Of a stretch of 64,000 bases of DNA, positions 9,459 through 18,035 are shown piece after piece. The number at the start of each line of letters is the position of its first letter. Within the stretch, counting starts at the first letter, position 1. The notes beneath the pieces were generated by a model. That model was not told the origin of the DNA. It did not search any database and saw only the letters and a program-made list of their open reading frames with translations. The position numbers and the translations under genes are program-made. The stretch is taken from positions 310,001-374,000 of the forward strand of contig NC_016818.1 in the NCBI RefSeq assembly GCF_000241955.1, in the 5' to 3' direction. The DNA is from Rahnella aquatilis CIP 78.65 = ATCC 33071 (lineage in GTDB: Bacteria; Pseudomonadota; Gammaproteobacteria; Enterobacterales; Enterobacteriaceae).

Positions 9459-10844
9459 TTATACCGTCAGGGTTTCGCTGGCAAACCAGTTGAGTTGCTG
9501 ACGCAAGCTCACCACGCTGCCGACAATAATCAGACTGGGGCTTTGCACCTTTTTCGCCAGACTTTCGAGCTCTGTGAGCTTCCCTGTCACTACACGTTGC
9601 TGCTGGCTGGTGCCGTTTTCTACCAGCGCGACAGGCGTTTCTGCTGTCAGACCGTTTTCCAGCAAATTACGCTGGATCTCGCCGGCCTGCGTGAGCCCCA
9701 TATAAAACACCAGTGTTTGCTGGGGTTGCGCCATGCAGGCCCAGTCTAAAATTCCGTCCTGCTTCGCATGGCCGGTGATCAGCCGCACGCTTTGCGCGTG
9801 GTCGCGGTGGGTCAGCGGAATGCCGCTGTAAGCGGAACAACCGGAGGCCGCGGTGATGCCCGGCACTACAGAAAAAGGGATGCCTGCGGCTTTCAGTGCT
9901 TCAAGTTCTTCGCCGCCACGACCAAAGATAAAGGGATCGCCCCCTTTCAGGCGGACGACGCGCTTGCCCATTTGCGCCTGTTCCAGCAGGATTTCGTTGA
10001 TGCGTTCCTGCGGCACACAATGGTGTCCGGCGCGTTTGCCCACGAAAATCCGCTCCGCGTCACGACGTACCAGATTCAGCACACCGTCGGAAACCAGGCG
10101 GTCATAAACCACTACGTCGGCCAGTTGCATCTGCTGCAAGCCTTTAAGCGTCAGTAATCCGGCATCGCCGGGTCCGGCGCCGACCAGAATAACTTCACCC
10201 TGTTTATCCACGGGTTCACGGAATAATTCTTCAAGATATTCCTGGCTTTGTGCGTCGTCATTGTTCGCCAGAGATTGCGCCAGACGATGATGATTAAACA
10301 GCTTCTCCCACCAGCGACGGCGCTCAGAGGCATCAGGAAAATGTGTTTTGACCCGCGCCCGCAATCCGCCCGCGATCTGCGCCAGTTTGCCCAGATGCTG
10401 CGGCAGAATGGACTCCAGACGTTCGCGTAGCAAACGTGCCAGCACCGGCGCATTGCCGCCGGAAGACACCGCGATCATCAGCGGAGAACGGTCAATGATC
10501 GACGGCATGATCACGCTTGCACTTTCCGGTGCATCGACCACATTGCAGAACACGCGACGGTGATCTGCGGCTTCGCTGACTTCCTGATTCACCAGATCGG
10601 AATCGGTCGCGGCGATCACCAGCCATTTTTCATCCACCAGCAGCGGAGAGAATTCACCGCGTAACAGGCGGACTTTGCCTTCCTCTGCCCAGATCTGAAA
10701 TTGCGGCGTAAACGTAAGCGCGTTCACCGTCAGTTTTGCGCCAGCTTCCAGCAGCAGACGCGCCTTACGCTCGGCAACATCACCGGCACCGACCAGTAAA
10801 CAGGCTCTGTTTTTTAACTGACAAAAAAGGGGAAGGTAATCCAT
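9459..10844 (-). CDS. cysG: Sirohaem synthase CysG (methyltransferase plus dehydrogenase/ferrochelatase)
   Basis: A bifunctional enzyme making sirohaem from uroporphyrinogen III, the cofactor of nitrite reductase NirB encoded upstream. The N-terminal half (about 1-205) is the NAD-dependent dehydrogenase/ferrochelatase with [10 protein letters not shown] and the CNVVDAPE segment. The C-terminal half (about 216-450) is the SAM methyltransferase with [14 protein letters not shown] and [17 protein letters not shown] two codons earlier opens the frame, but ATG at 10844 is the family start MDYLP. It is transcribed after nirB-nirD. The nirC gene that stands between nirD and cysG in E. coli is absent. 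Confidence 0.96.
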   Translation of the reverse strand: MDYLPLFCQLKNRACLLVGAGDVAERKARLLLEAGAKLTVNALTFTPQFQIWAEEGKVRLLRGEFSPLLVDEKWLVIAATDSDLVNQEVSEAADHRRVFCNVVDAPESASVIMPSIIDRSPLMIAVSSGGNAPVLARLLRERLESILPQHLGKLAQIAGGLRARVKTHFPDASERRRWWEKLFNHHRLAQSLANNDDAQSQEYLEELFREPVDKQGEVILVGAGPGDAGLLTLKGLQQMQLADVVVYDRLVSDGVLNLVRRDAERIFVGKRAGHHCVPQERINEILLEQAQMGKRVVRLKGGDPFIFGRGGEELEALKAAGIPFSVVPGITAASGCSAYSGIPLTHRDHAQSVRLITGHAKQDGILDWACMAQPQQTLVFYMGLTQAGEIQRNLLENGLTAETPVALVENGTSQQQRVVTGKLTELESLAKKVQSPSLIIVGSVVSLRQQLNWFASETLTV

Positions 10845-10871
10845 AAACAATATTCTCTGAGGCAGATGACA

Positions 10872-10891
10872 ACGCCGCCCGGAGGCGGCGT
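10872..10891 (-). other. GC-rich intercistronic hairpin between nirD and cysG
   Basis: An eight-pair stem (ACGCCGCC / GGCGGCGT) with a CGGA loop sits in the 60-base gap between nirD and cysG. No T-run follows on the minus strand, so it is more likely to shape mRNA decay or partial polarity than to terminate. Confidence 0.5.
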
Positions 10892-10904
10892 GGAGGCGTG
10901 GAGT

Positions 10905-11255
10905 TTAGCTGATTTCAGCCCGAAGACTGGCGGTATTGATTTGCACGTTTCCGTCCTGCACTCGGACCTCGTAAGCCGGAACCGAATACTGTTCGTCTTC
11001 CATGCAGACACCGTCTGTCAGACGAAAATGCTGTTTTTTCAGCGGACTGGCTACCCAAAGTTCGCCCTGATGTTCAGCGATAATCCCGCGTGACAGCACG
11101 CTGGCCTGCGCGAAAGGGTCGATGTTCGACAGGGCAAAAATCTGCTCATCGGCGTAAGGACGGAACAGCGCGATTTGCTGATCGCCTGCCAGTGCGCACA
11201 CGCCGCAGGCAGGCAGGATCTGATCGACAGAACAAAGCGTTAACCACTGGCTCAT
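10905..11255 (-). CDS. nirD: Nitrite reductase (NADH) small subunit
   Basis: The Rieske-fold small subunit of the cytoplasmic sirohaem nitrite reductase NirBD, which reduces nitrite to ammonia. The protein begins MSQWLTLC and carries the family stretches SNIDPF, VLSRGIIAEHQGEL and SPLKKQ. Two ATG codons are adjacent (11258 and 11255). The second is chosen because E. coli NirD begins MSQW and because it lies seven bases from GGAGG rather than four. The nirB stop overlaps the start codons (ATGATGA). At 116 residues it is a little longer than E. coli NirD (108). Confidence 0.93.
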   Translation of the reverse strand: MSQWLTLCSVDQILPACGVCALAGDQQIALFRPYADEQIFALSNIDPFAQASVLSRGIIAEHQGELWVASPLKKQHFRLTDGVCMEDEQYSVPAYEVRVQDGNVQINTASLRAEIS

Positions 11256-13804
11256 CATACTTCCTCCCCGTCAGTGACCAGCGTCACCGGAATACGTTCG
11301 TCAGGACGCGCCGGACGATGCTGCTGACGTTCGCCGACAAACTGCACGTTCGGATCACGCTGGCTGCTGTTGATAAAGTGGCTGAAGCGGGTTTGCGCCG
11401 CCGGATCGTTCAGCGTTTCCTGCCATTCACAAACCGCAGATTCACGCAGACGCGTCAGTTCGGCTTCGAGCTGATCGTTAAGGCCCAGTTTGTTATCGAT
11501 GATAACGTTGCGCAGGTAACCGATGCCACCTTCGAGGTTGTCCATCCAGACCGAGGTACGTTGCAGTTTATCGGCGGTGCGGATGTAGAACATCATGAAC
11601 CGGTCGAGATAACGCAGCAGGGTGTCGTTATCCAGATCGGCAGCCAGTAAATCACCGTGCCGTGGTTTCATGCCGCCGTTGCCGCAGACATACAGGTTCC
11701 AGCCGTTTTCCGTCGCGATAATCCCGACGTCTTTGCCCTGTGCTTCGGAGCATTCACGGGTACAGCCGGACACACCGAACTTCATTTTGTGCGGCGTACG
11801 GATGCCTTTGTAACGGTTTTCCAGGCTGATGCCGAAACCGAGGCTGTCGCCCACGCCGTAACGGCACCAGGTGCTGCCGACGCAGGTTTTCGCCATGCGC
11901 AGTGCTTTGGCATACGCCTGACCGGTTTCGAATCCGGCGTTAATCAGTTTCTGCCAGATGGCCGGTAAATCGTCTTTTTGCGCGCCGAACATGCCGATGC
12001 GCTGTGAACCGGTAATCTTGGTGTAAAGATTGTATTCAGCCGCGATCTCACCAATGGCCTGCAAGCCTTGCGGTGTGATTTCACCGCCCGGCGAACGCGG
12101 TATAACGGAATAGGTGCCGTCTTTTTGCATGTTGGCGAGGAACACATCGTTGGTGTCCTGCAACGGCGTGTGCTGCGGTTTCAGCACGTAATCGTTCCAG
12201 CAGGAGGCCAGCAGCGAGCCGACGGTCGGTTTACAGACTTCACAACCGTAGCCTTTGCCGTATTTATTCAGCAGATCGTCGAAAGAGCGGATCCCTTCCA
12301 CGCGGATCAGGTGATAAAGCTCCTGACGCGAATATGCGAAGTGTTCGCACAGATGATGGTTTACTTCGATGCCTTGTTTGCTGAGTTCGGCATTCAGTAC
12401 CTGTGTGACCAGCGGAATACAGCCGCCGCAGCCAGTCCCGGCTTTGGTCGCCGATTTCAGCGCCGCCACGGTATGACAGCCCCCCTGAACGGCTTTGATA
12501 ATGTCGCCTTTGGTGACGTCAAAACACGAACAGATTTGCGCGCTTTCCGGCAGGGCATCGGTGCCAATCACCGCTGTGCCGCTGCCTGAGTGGGCTGGCA
12601 GGATCAGCGCATCCGGATTTTCCGGCAGTGGAATGCTGTTCAGCACCAGTTGCAGCAGATTGCCGTAATCGCTGGTGTCGCCGACCAGCACCGCGCCGAG
12701 CAGCGTTTTGTTGTCTTCGCTGACCACCAGGCGTTTATACAGCGCTTTGGTCTCATCCAGATACACATAGCTGCGTGCGCCCGGCGTACGGGCATGTGCG
12801 TCGCCGATACCGGCCACATCGACGCCTAACAGTTTCAGTTTGGCGCTCATATCGGCGCCCGTAAAGGCGTTATCGCGCCCCAGTAAATGGTCGGCGGTGA
12901 CCTGCGCCATTTTGTAACCCGGCGCGACCAGGCCAAAAGTCCGCTGGTTCCACGAGGCGCATTCGCCGATGGCATACACATCCGGATCGCTGGTCTGGCA
13001 CTGGTCGTTAATCACGATACCGCCGCGTGGGGCGATCTCCAGATCGCACTGGCGCGCCAGTTTGTCCTGCGGGCGGATACCGGTGGAGAACACGATGAAA
13101 TCGACCTCGAGGAAGGTGCCGTCGGCGAACTCCATCGTTTTACGGGCAGACGTGCCGCCCTGAATGATCTGTTTAGTATTTTTGGCAGTATGAACGCGAA
13201 CACCCATGCTTTCGATTTTCTGGCGTAGCTGGCTGCCACCCTGCGTGTCGAGCTGTTCCGCCATCAGGCCGGGTGCGAATTCGACAACGTGCGTTTCCAC
13301 GCCAAGGTTTTTCAGCGCACCGGCCGCTTCAAGGCCGAGTAAACCGCCGCCGACCACGGCACCGCGTTTGCTGCGACGGGCGCAGGATTCGATGGCATGT
13401 AAATCTTCAATGGTGCGGTAAACAAAGCAATCCTGACCGTCAGAACCGGTGATCGGCGGTACCCACGGATAGGAGCCGGTGGCGATAATCAGTTTGTCGT
13501 AATACACCGTGCGGCCGCTGCTGGAATGAATGACCTTTTCCTTGCGGTTGAGCGTGATCGCCCGTTCGCCAGTCAGCACATTGACGTGATGTTTTTCGTA
13601 GAATCCTTCGCGAACCAGGGACAGTTCTTCGGCGGTATGGTGTGAAAAATAAGAGGAAAGATGGACGCGGTCATAGGCCACGCGCGGCTCTTCACAAAAT
13701 ACCGTGATATCGAACTGACCCGGTTCTGCCTTATCCAGTAAATCTTCGATAAAGCGATGGCCGACCATGCCGTTGCCAATAATCGCGAGTCTGACTTTGC
13801 TCAT
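11255..13804 (-). CDS. nirB: Nitrite reductase (NADH) large subunit
   Basis: An 849-residue cytoplasmic assimilatory or detoxifying nitrite reductase. The N-terminal FAD/NAD domains (about 1-330; IIGNGMVGHRF and VVGGGLLGLEAA) accept NADH electrons. A BFD-like 2Fe-2S domain follows with CSC...CGGC cysteines (near residues 425-460). The C-terminal half is the sirohaem/4Fe-4S reductase domain, with the paired cysteines of SGCTRECSEAQ. It heads nirB-nirD-cysG, so the cofactor synthase is made with the enzyme. The upstream FNR and NarL/NarP sites indicate expression without oxygen and in the presence of nitrate or nitrite. Confidence 0.97.
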   Translation of the reverse strand: MSKVRLAIIGNGMVGHRFIEDLLDKAEPGQFDITVFCEEPRVAYDRVHLSSYFSHHTAEELSLVREGFYEKHHVNVLTGERAITLNRKEKVIHSSSGRTVYYDKLIIATGSYPWVPPITGSDGQDCFVYRTIEDLHAIESCARRSKRGAVVGGGLLGLEAAGALKNLGVETHVVEFAPGLMAEQLDTQGGSQLRQKIESMGVRVHTAKNTKQIIQGGTSARKTMEFADGTFLEVDFIVFSTGIRPQDKLARQCDLEIAPRGGIVINDQCQTSDPDVYAIGECASWNQRTFGLVAPGYKMAQVTADHLLGRDNAFTGADMSAKLKLLGVDVAGIGDAHARTPGARSYVYLDETKALYKRLVVSEDNKTLLGAVLVGDTSDYGNLLQLVLNSIPLPENPDALILPAHSGSGTAVIGTDALPESAQICSCFDVTKGDIIKAVQGGCHTVAALKSATKAGTGCGGCIPLVTQVLNAELSKQGIEVNHHLCEHFAYSRQELYHLIRVEGIRSFDDLLNKYGKGYGCEVCKPTVGSLLASCWNDYVLKPQHTPLQDTNDVFLANMQKDGTYSVIPRSPGGEITPQGLQAIGEIAAEYNLYTKITGSQRIGMFGAQKDDLPAIWQKLINAGFETGQAYAKALRMAKTCVGSTWCRYGVGDSLGFGISLENRYKGIRTPHKMKFGVSGCTRECSEAQGKDVGIIATENGWNLYVCGNGGMKPRHGDLLAADLDNDTLLRYLDRFMMFYIRTADKLQRTSVWMDNLEGGIGYLRNVIIDNKLGLNDQLEAELTRLRESAVCEWQETLNDPAAQTRFSHFINSSQRDPNVQFVGERQQHRPARPDERIPVTLVTDGEEV

Positions 13805-13834
13805 AATTGCCTCAATATTGATTTTCTAAGGCTA

Positions 13835-13840
13835 AACATA
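13835..13840 (-). promoter_or_regulatory. nirB promoter -10 element
   Basis: The minus strand reads TATGTT here. If the FNR site at 13862-13875 is centred at -41.5, as at the E. coli nirB promoter, the start of transcription falls near 13827 and this hexamer occupies -13 to -8. Confidence 0.6.
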
Positions 13841-13861
13841 ACCCGCGCGTAACAGGGGGTA

Positions 13862-13875
13862 TTGATGCAAATCAA
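13862..13875 (-). promoter_or_regulatory. FNR binding site of the nirB promoter
   Basis: TTGATGCAAATCAA is a perfect match to the FNR consensus TTGAT-N4-ATCAA. It lies 58 bases before the nirB start codon and spaces well with the -10 element, which makes it a class II activating site. Confidence 0.9.
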
Positions 13876-13888
13876 GCCAGTTCCAATA

Positions 13889-13904
13889 TACTCCTTAGGT
13901 GGTA
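13889..13904 (-). promoter_or_regulatory. NarL/NarP 7-2-7 site upstream of nirB
   Basis: The minus strand reads TACCACCTAAGGAGTA, two inverted heptamers two bases apart. Its centre is 28 bases from the FNR centre, the same distance as between the -69.5 and -41.5 sites at E. coli nirB. Confidence 0.78.
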
Positions 13905-14027
13905 TTTAACTGATTTTATTGGGTTTTTGTGTAACCTTTCGATTTATAAACACTTTCAGGCTATTGTTCTACTATTGGCTTTCTAATCGCCAGCGATGCA
14001 GTCTTACAAAAAATGATGAGGTAACGC

Positions 14028-15311
14028 GTGACGAAAACTCTTTTGCGTACCGTTAAAAATGTACGGTTGCCTGACCGTGAAGGATTATGGCAGATAGACA
14101 TCGAAGACGGCGTGATCCGCCAGATTGTCCCTCAGCTGGACAATGCCGATTACGGCAAACATATCCTTGATGCTGAAGGCGGGCTGGCAATCCCCCCTTT
14201 TATCGAACCGCATATCCATCTCGATACCACCCAGACTGCCGGTCAGCCCGCGTGGAATCAGTCCGGTACGTTATTCGAAGGCATTGAACGCTGGGCTGAA
14301 CGCAAGGCGCTGTTGTCGCATGAAGACGTCAAACAGCGCGCCTGGCAGACGCTGAAGTGGCAGATTGCCAATGGCATTCAGCATGTGCGCACCCATGTGG
14401 ATGTGTCGGATCCGACGCTGACGGCGCTCAAAGCCATGCTGGAAGTGAAAGCCGAAGTCGCGCCGTGGATCACGCTGCAAATTGTGGCGTTTCCGCAGGA
14501 AGGTATCATGTCGTACCCGAACGGTGAGGCCTTGCTGGAAGAAGCGCTGAGGCTGGGCGCGGATGTGGTAGGCGCTATTCCGCATTTCGAATTCACCCGC
14601 GAATACGGTGTGGAATCGCTGCACAAAACCTTCGGACTGGCGAAAAAATACAATGCGCTTATCGACGTGCATTGCGACGAAATTGACGATGAGCAGTCGC
14701 GTTTTGTCGAAACCGTGGCCGCGCTGGCCTTGCGTGAAAACATGGGCGCGCGCGTCACCGCCAGCCATACCACGGCGATGCATTCCTATAACGGTGCGTA
14801 TACGTCGCGTTTATTCCGCCTGCTGAAAATGTCTGGCATCAACTTTGTCGCCAATCCGCTGGTGAATATCCACCTGCAGGGGCGGTTTGATACCTATCCG
14901 AAACGCCGTGGTATTACGCGTGTGAAAGAAATGCTGGAAGCCGGGATTAACGTCTGTTTCGGCCATGATGATGTGTTTGACCCGTGGTATCCGCTCGGCA
15001 CCGCCAATATGTTGCAGGTACTGCACATGGGGCTGCATGTTTGTCAGCTGATGGGGTATCAGCAAATTGATGACGGGCTGAAGCTCATCACCACTTACAG
15101 CGCCCGTACTATGAATTTGCAAGGTTACGGTCTGGAAAGTGGTCATGCTGCCAGCCTGATTATCCTGCCCGCACAAAGTGGCTTTGATGCCGTACGTCGC
15201 CAGACGCCGGTGCAATATTCCCTGCGTGAGGGCGTATTGATTGCGCAAACACAGCTGGCAAAAACGATCATCCATCTTGATAAAGATCACCTTGTAGATT
15301 TCAACAGCTAA
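14028..15311 (+). CDS. codA: Cytosine deaminase
   Basis: Deaminates cytosine to uracil for pyrimidine salvage. The 427-residue amidohydrolase is close to E. coli CodA throughout. Metal ligands are visible at H62 and H64 (PHIHLD), H215 (HCDEIDDEQ, with catalytic E218) and D314 (GHDDVFDPW). The start is GTG with a GAGGT ribosome site. The permease codB, which precedes codA in E. coli, is not here, and codA stands alone as a divergent gene next to nirB, in the place held by tsgA in E. coli. Substrate uptake must rely on a transporter elsewhere. Confidence 0.95.
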   Translation: MTKTLLRTVKNVRLPDREGLWQIDIEDGVIRQIVPQLDNADYGKHILDAEGGLAIPPFIEPHIHLDTTQTAGQPAWNQSGTLFEGIERWAERKALLSHEDVKQRAWQTLKWQIANGIQHVRTHVDVSDPTLTALKAMLEVKAEVAPWITLQIVAFPQEGIMSYPNGEALLEEALRLGADVVGAIPHFEFTREYGVESLHKTFGLAKKYNALIDVHCDEIDDEQSRFVETVAALALRENMGARVTASHTTAMHSYNGAYTSRLFRLLKMSGINFVANPLVNIHLQGRFDTYPKRRGITRVKEMLEAGINVCFGHDDVFDPWYPLGTANMLQVLHMGLHVCQLMGYQQIDDGLKLITTYSARTMNLQGYGLESGHAASLIILPAQSGFDAVRRQTPVQYSLREGVLIAQTQLAKTIIHLDKDHLVDFNS

Positions 15312-15456
15312 GACAGTGAAAAATAGGATGTAATATTCTGAAATAATTAGAGTATTTATTCCCAAGCGTAAATAAAGGTAAAGGTCTGGCGCTGAGCGTA
15401 AAGGCTCTTTAGAATCAGTGGGATCTGTTGTTTGTATTCTGGAGAAAGGAACCGTC

Positions 15457-16023
15457 ATGTTTAAACGTACTTTAGTGGCTCTCACTGCGCTGCTATCCCT
15501 GACTGCAATGGCGCCTGTTCTGGCGGCCGCCCAAACCCACGTCATGCTGACCACTTCAGCAGGGAATATCGAACTGGAACTCGACAGTGCGAAGGCACCG
15601 GTTTCTGTAAAGAATTTCGTTGATTACGCCCAGAGCGGCTATTACAACAACACCATTTTTCACCGTGTGATCCCGGGCTTCATGGTGCAGGGTGGCGGTT
15701 TCACCACTGACATGCAGCAAAAAGCGACCAAAGAGCCGATCAAGAACGAAGCGGACAACGGCCTGCGTAACCTGCGCGGCACTGTCGCCATGGCGCGTAC
15801 TGCCGATAAAGACAGCGCGACCAGCCAGTTCTTTATCAACGTGGCAGATAACGCCTTCCTTGATCACGGCCAGCGTGATTTCGGCTATGCCGTATTCGGC
15901 AAAGTCATCAAAGGGATGGATGTGGTAGACAAAATGTCTCAGGTCAAAACTGATAACGTCGGGCCATACCAGAATGTGCCGACGACGCCGATTGTGATCC
16001 TGTCTGCGAAAGTGCTGCCTTAA
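15457..16023 (+). CDS. ppiA: Periplasmic peptidyl-prolyl cis-trans isomerase A (cyclophilin)
   Basis: A 188-residue cyclophilin-type isomerase exported to the periplasm. The signal peptide covers about residues 1-24, with cleavage near LAAAQ. The cyclophilin core follows, with [14 protein letters not shown], the [10 protein letters not shown] segment and [10 protein letters not shown]. An in-frame TTG/ATG extension to 15418 is rejected because ATG at 15457 has the GGAGAAAGGA ribosome site and gives a proper signal peptide. It is the usual neighbour of nirB and fic in enterobacteria. Confidence 0.95.
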   Translation: MFKRTLVALTALLSLTAMAPVLAAAQTHVMLTTSAGNIELELDSAKAPVSVKNFVDYAQSGYYNNTIFHRVIPGFMVQGGGFTTDMQQKATKEPIKNEADNGLRNLRGTVAMARTADKDSATSQFFINVADNAFLDHGQRDFGYAVFGKVIKGMDVVDKMSQVKTDNVGPYQNVPTTPIVILSAKVLP

Positions 16024-16057
16024 TTTTTCAGCCTTTCTACCCGAATACTATTTCTAT

Positions 16058-16082
16058 AAGCCTCCGGTTCCGGGGGCTTTTT
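16058..16082 (+). terminator. Rho-independent terminator after ppiA
   Basis: AAGCCTCCGG pairs with CCGGGGGCTT (one G-U pair) around a two-base TT loop and is followed by T residues, 35 bases past the ppiA stop. Confidence 0.8.
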
Positions 16083-16331
16083 ATTGCTCATTTTTTGGCG
16101 CTCCCTTCATGAGACTTATAGTTTTAAAGAACGCCTCAGCGTCCCGCTTTCATGGAAAATGAAATGAGTGAAACCCGTCTGATTGCTCGTCATTTTCATA
16201 CATTCCTTTTTAAAAGAGAGCGAACACGTTATGCCTGCGTTGTTTGATAAACAATTAGATGCGTAGGGAAAATGGAATTTTCAGAGGTTTAGTATTCATA
16301 ACTGAGCTGTAAAAAGTAACTTTTTCTGCTA

Positions 16332-16367
16332 ACACACATAAGCTGAAACGCGTCAGCTTATGTGTGT
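16332..16367. repeat. Perfect 15-bp inverted repeat with 6-base spacer
   Basis: ACACACATAAGCTGA pairs exactly with TCAGCTTATGTGTGT around AACGCG. There is no T-run on either side, so it is not a classic terminator. It could be an operator, a cruciform or the stem of a small RNA. Confidence 0.75.
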
Positions 16368-16515
16368 CTGTCCCTGCCTGAGATCTCATTTTCAAGTGCA
16401 ATGTATCTCACACGATAAGAATTTCTGCGAAGTCTGACACGTTACCGCCTGCCATTTAGCCTCAAAAACGCTCAACTTGAAGGCTGTCACATTTTTCGCC
16501 TGCCGGAGTTTGTAG

Positions 16516-16547
16516 GCTGAATTGCTTTTGGGCTAAATCAATTCAGC
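16516..16547 (+). promoter_or_regulatory. Nine-pair inverted repeat just upstream of the DUF4432 gene
   Basis: GCTGAATTG and CAATTCAGC flank 14 bases and end 14 bases before the GTG start, next to the AAGGGG ribosome site. It could be a repressor site or an mRNA hairpin acting on translation. Confidence 0.5.
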
Positions 16548-16561
16548 AAAAAGGGGTTATT

Positions 16562-17767
16562 GTGAAAAAATTACTCGTTACCGGGATCGTTCTGGGGCTT
16601 TTTTCGTGGCAGGCCACTGCACAAACTATTGTGCTGACGGATGCTGAAGCCGGTACAGAACTGGGAAACTGGAAAACTGACAACAAAAAGCTGAATATCG
16701 CGGGAACAGATTTCAGCATCGAACAAAAAGTGCTGCACGGTGGTAAACAGGAAGGGTCAAAAGTCATCACCATTACCAGCAAGGGGCTGACAATTGCCCT
16801 CAGCCCGACGCGCGGAATGGATTTACTGCACGTGACCGGCGATAACATCCGTTTAGGCTGGGATTCCCCGGTTCAGGAAGTGGTCAATCCTGCGTATATC
16901 AATCTTGAAAGCCGTAACGGCGTGGGCTGGCTGGAAGGTTTCAACGAAATGATGGTGCGCTGCGGTTTTGAATGGACCGGACACCCTGTCACTGCCGATG
17001 GCATGATTTACACACTGCACGGTCGTGCGGGTAATACACCTGCCTCGAAAGTGGTGGTTGATATTGCCGATAAAGCCCCTCATGAAATCACTGTGCGCGG
17101 CTTGCTGAAAGAAGACACCTTTAAGAAAGCCAAGCTGGAAACCTGGACTGAGCTCCGTTATGTACCGGGCAGTCATTCGTGGACCATCCACGACACCCTG
17201 ACTAACCAGTCGGATTATCCGCATGACTACCAGATTATTTATCACAGTAATTTCGGTCAGCCTATCCTTGAGCAGGGTGCCCGTTTCATTGCGCCGCTGA
17301 AATCAATTTCTCCGTTCAATGATTACGCCAAAAAAGGTTTAGCAGACTGGCAGACTTACGCCGGGCCAACCAAAGGCTTCGATGAGATGGTCTTTAACAT
17401 GGTGCCGCTGGCGGATGCGCAGGGTAAAACCATTGCCGGCGTCGTGAACAAAGCCGGGAATAAAGGGGCATCGATTGAATTCGATACCCATCAGTTACCG
17501 CTGCTGACGCTGTGGAAAAACACCGATACGCTGAAGCAGGGTTACGTTACGGGTATCGAACCGGGCACCAACTATGCGTATCCGGTCACTATCGAACGTA
17601 AACAAGGCCGCGTGAAACAACTGCAACCCGGTCAGAGCACAGTGTTTGAGCTGAAGTATTCACTTCTGCCAGATGCGCAGGCGGTGAAACAGCTTGAGGA
17701 CCGGGTGAAAACGCTTCAGGCAGATCATAAAACAGACGTAAACGAGACGCCTATCGCTGTTGAATAA
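16562..17767 (+). CDS. Secreted DUF4432 family protein (galactose mutarotase-like fold)
   Basis: A 401-residue protein with a clear signal peptide (MKKLLVTGIVLGLFSWQATAQ, cut near residue 20), hence periplasmic. The mature part resembles DUF4432/aldose 1-epimerase-like proteins: SPTRGMDLLHV near the N-terminal third, GWLEGFNEMMVRCG, a HGRAGNTPAS segment and YHSNFGQPIL. The conserved His and acidic residues suggest sugar binding or epimerisation, but the substrate cannot be told. The GTG start follows AAGGGG. It stands alone between ppiA and yhfG, where E. coli has no such gene, and has its own long upstream region and terminator. Confidence 0.72.
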   Translation: MKKLLVTGIVLGLFSWQATAQTIVLTDAEAGTELGNWKTDNKKLNIAGTDFSIEQKVLHGGKQEGSKVITITSKGLTIALSPTRGMDLLHVTGDNIRLGWDSPVQEVVNPAYINLESRNGVGWLEGFNEMMVRCGFEWTGHPVTADGMIYTLHGRAGNTPASKVVVDIADKAPHEITVRGLLKEDTFKKAKLETWTELRYVPGSHSWTIHDTLTNQSDYPHDYQIIYHSNFGQPILEQGARFIAPLKSISPFNDYAKKGLADWQTYAGPTKGFDEMVFNMVPLADAQGKTIAGVVNKAGNKGASIEFDTHQLPLLTLWKNTDTLKQGYVTGIEPGTNYAYPVTIERKQGRVKQLQPGQSTVFELKYSLLPDAQAVKQLEDRVKTLQADHKTDVNETPIAVE

Positions 17768-17776
17768 TCCGAGTTT

Positions 17777-17803
17777 AGGGCGCTGAGACTGGCGCCCTTT
17801 TTT
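17777..17803 (+). terminator. Rho-independent terminator after the DUF4432 gene
   Basis: The seven-pair stem AGGGCGC / GCGCCCT with an eight-base loop is followed by a run of T residues. Confidence 0.85.
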
Positions 17804-17864
17804 CTCTGTCTATACTTAACTCCACAAGGTATATGCCCGAATGGCTGTACACAGGGAGGAAAAG

Positions 17865-18035
17865 ATGGCGAAGAAACTGACACTCAGGCAGCAGGAAAAA
17901 CTGTTTCGCGAACGTCAGCGGCAGAACTTTCAGGCCAGCAGCGCGCTGGATGGTTTGCAGGTTGAGATTATCACGTTAGACAACGAACAAATTTCACAAC
18001 GTCTCACCGAACTGAGGAGGCACTATGAACGATAA
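17865..18035 (+). CDS. yhfG: YhfG, small FicA-type antitoxin partner of Fic
   Basis: A 56-residue protein that matches E. coli YhfG, the cognate inhibitor of Fic. It carries NFQASSALDG followed by an amphipathic helix, ending RRHYER like the E. coli protein. In FicA antitoxins the motif S/T-x3-E-G/N blocks ATP binding by Fic; here it reads S-S-A-L-D-G, with Asp in place of Glu. ATG at 17865 has a GGAGG site five bases upstream; an upstream GTG/ATG at 17841 is less well placed. The end overlaps fic by 11 bases, so the pair is coupled. Confidence 0.88.
   Translation: MAKKLTLRQQEKLFRERQRQNFQASSALDGLQVEIITLDNEQISQRLTELRRHYER

Larger units (their letters stand above)
16083..16561. other. 479-base non-coding gap between ppiA and the DUF4432 gene
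   Basis: No convincing reading frame is present. It holds a perfect 15-pair inverted repeat (16332-16367), a CRP-like half-palindrome (16397-16412, with a good TCACA arm) and a nine-pair inverted repeat just before the next gene (16516-16547). This looks like a long regulated upstream region for the secreted DUF4432 protein. Confidence 0.55.

Noticed and set aside
14811..15554. 247-codon minus-strand frame over codA and its downstream gap
   Set aside because: Shadow of codA; no domain or ribosome site.
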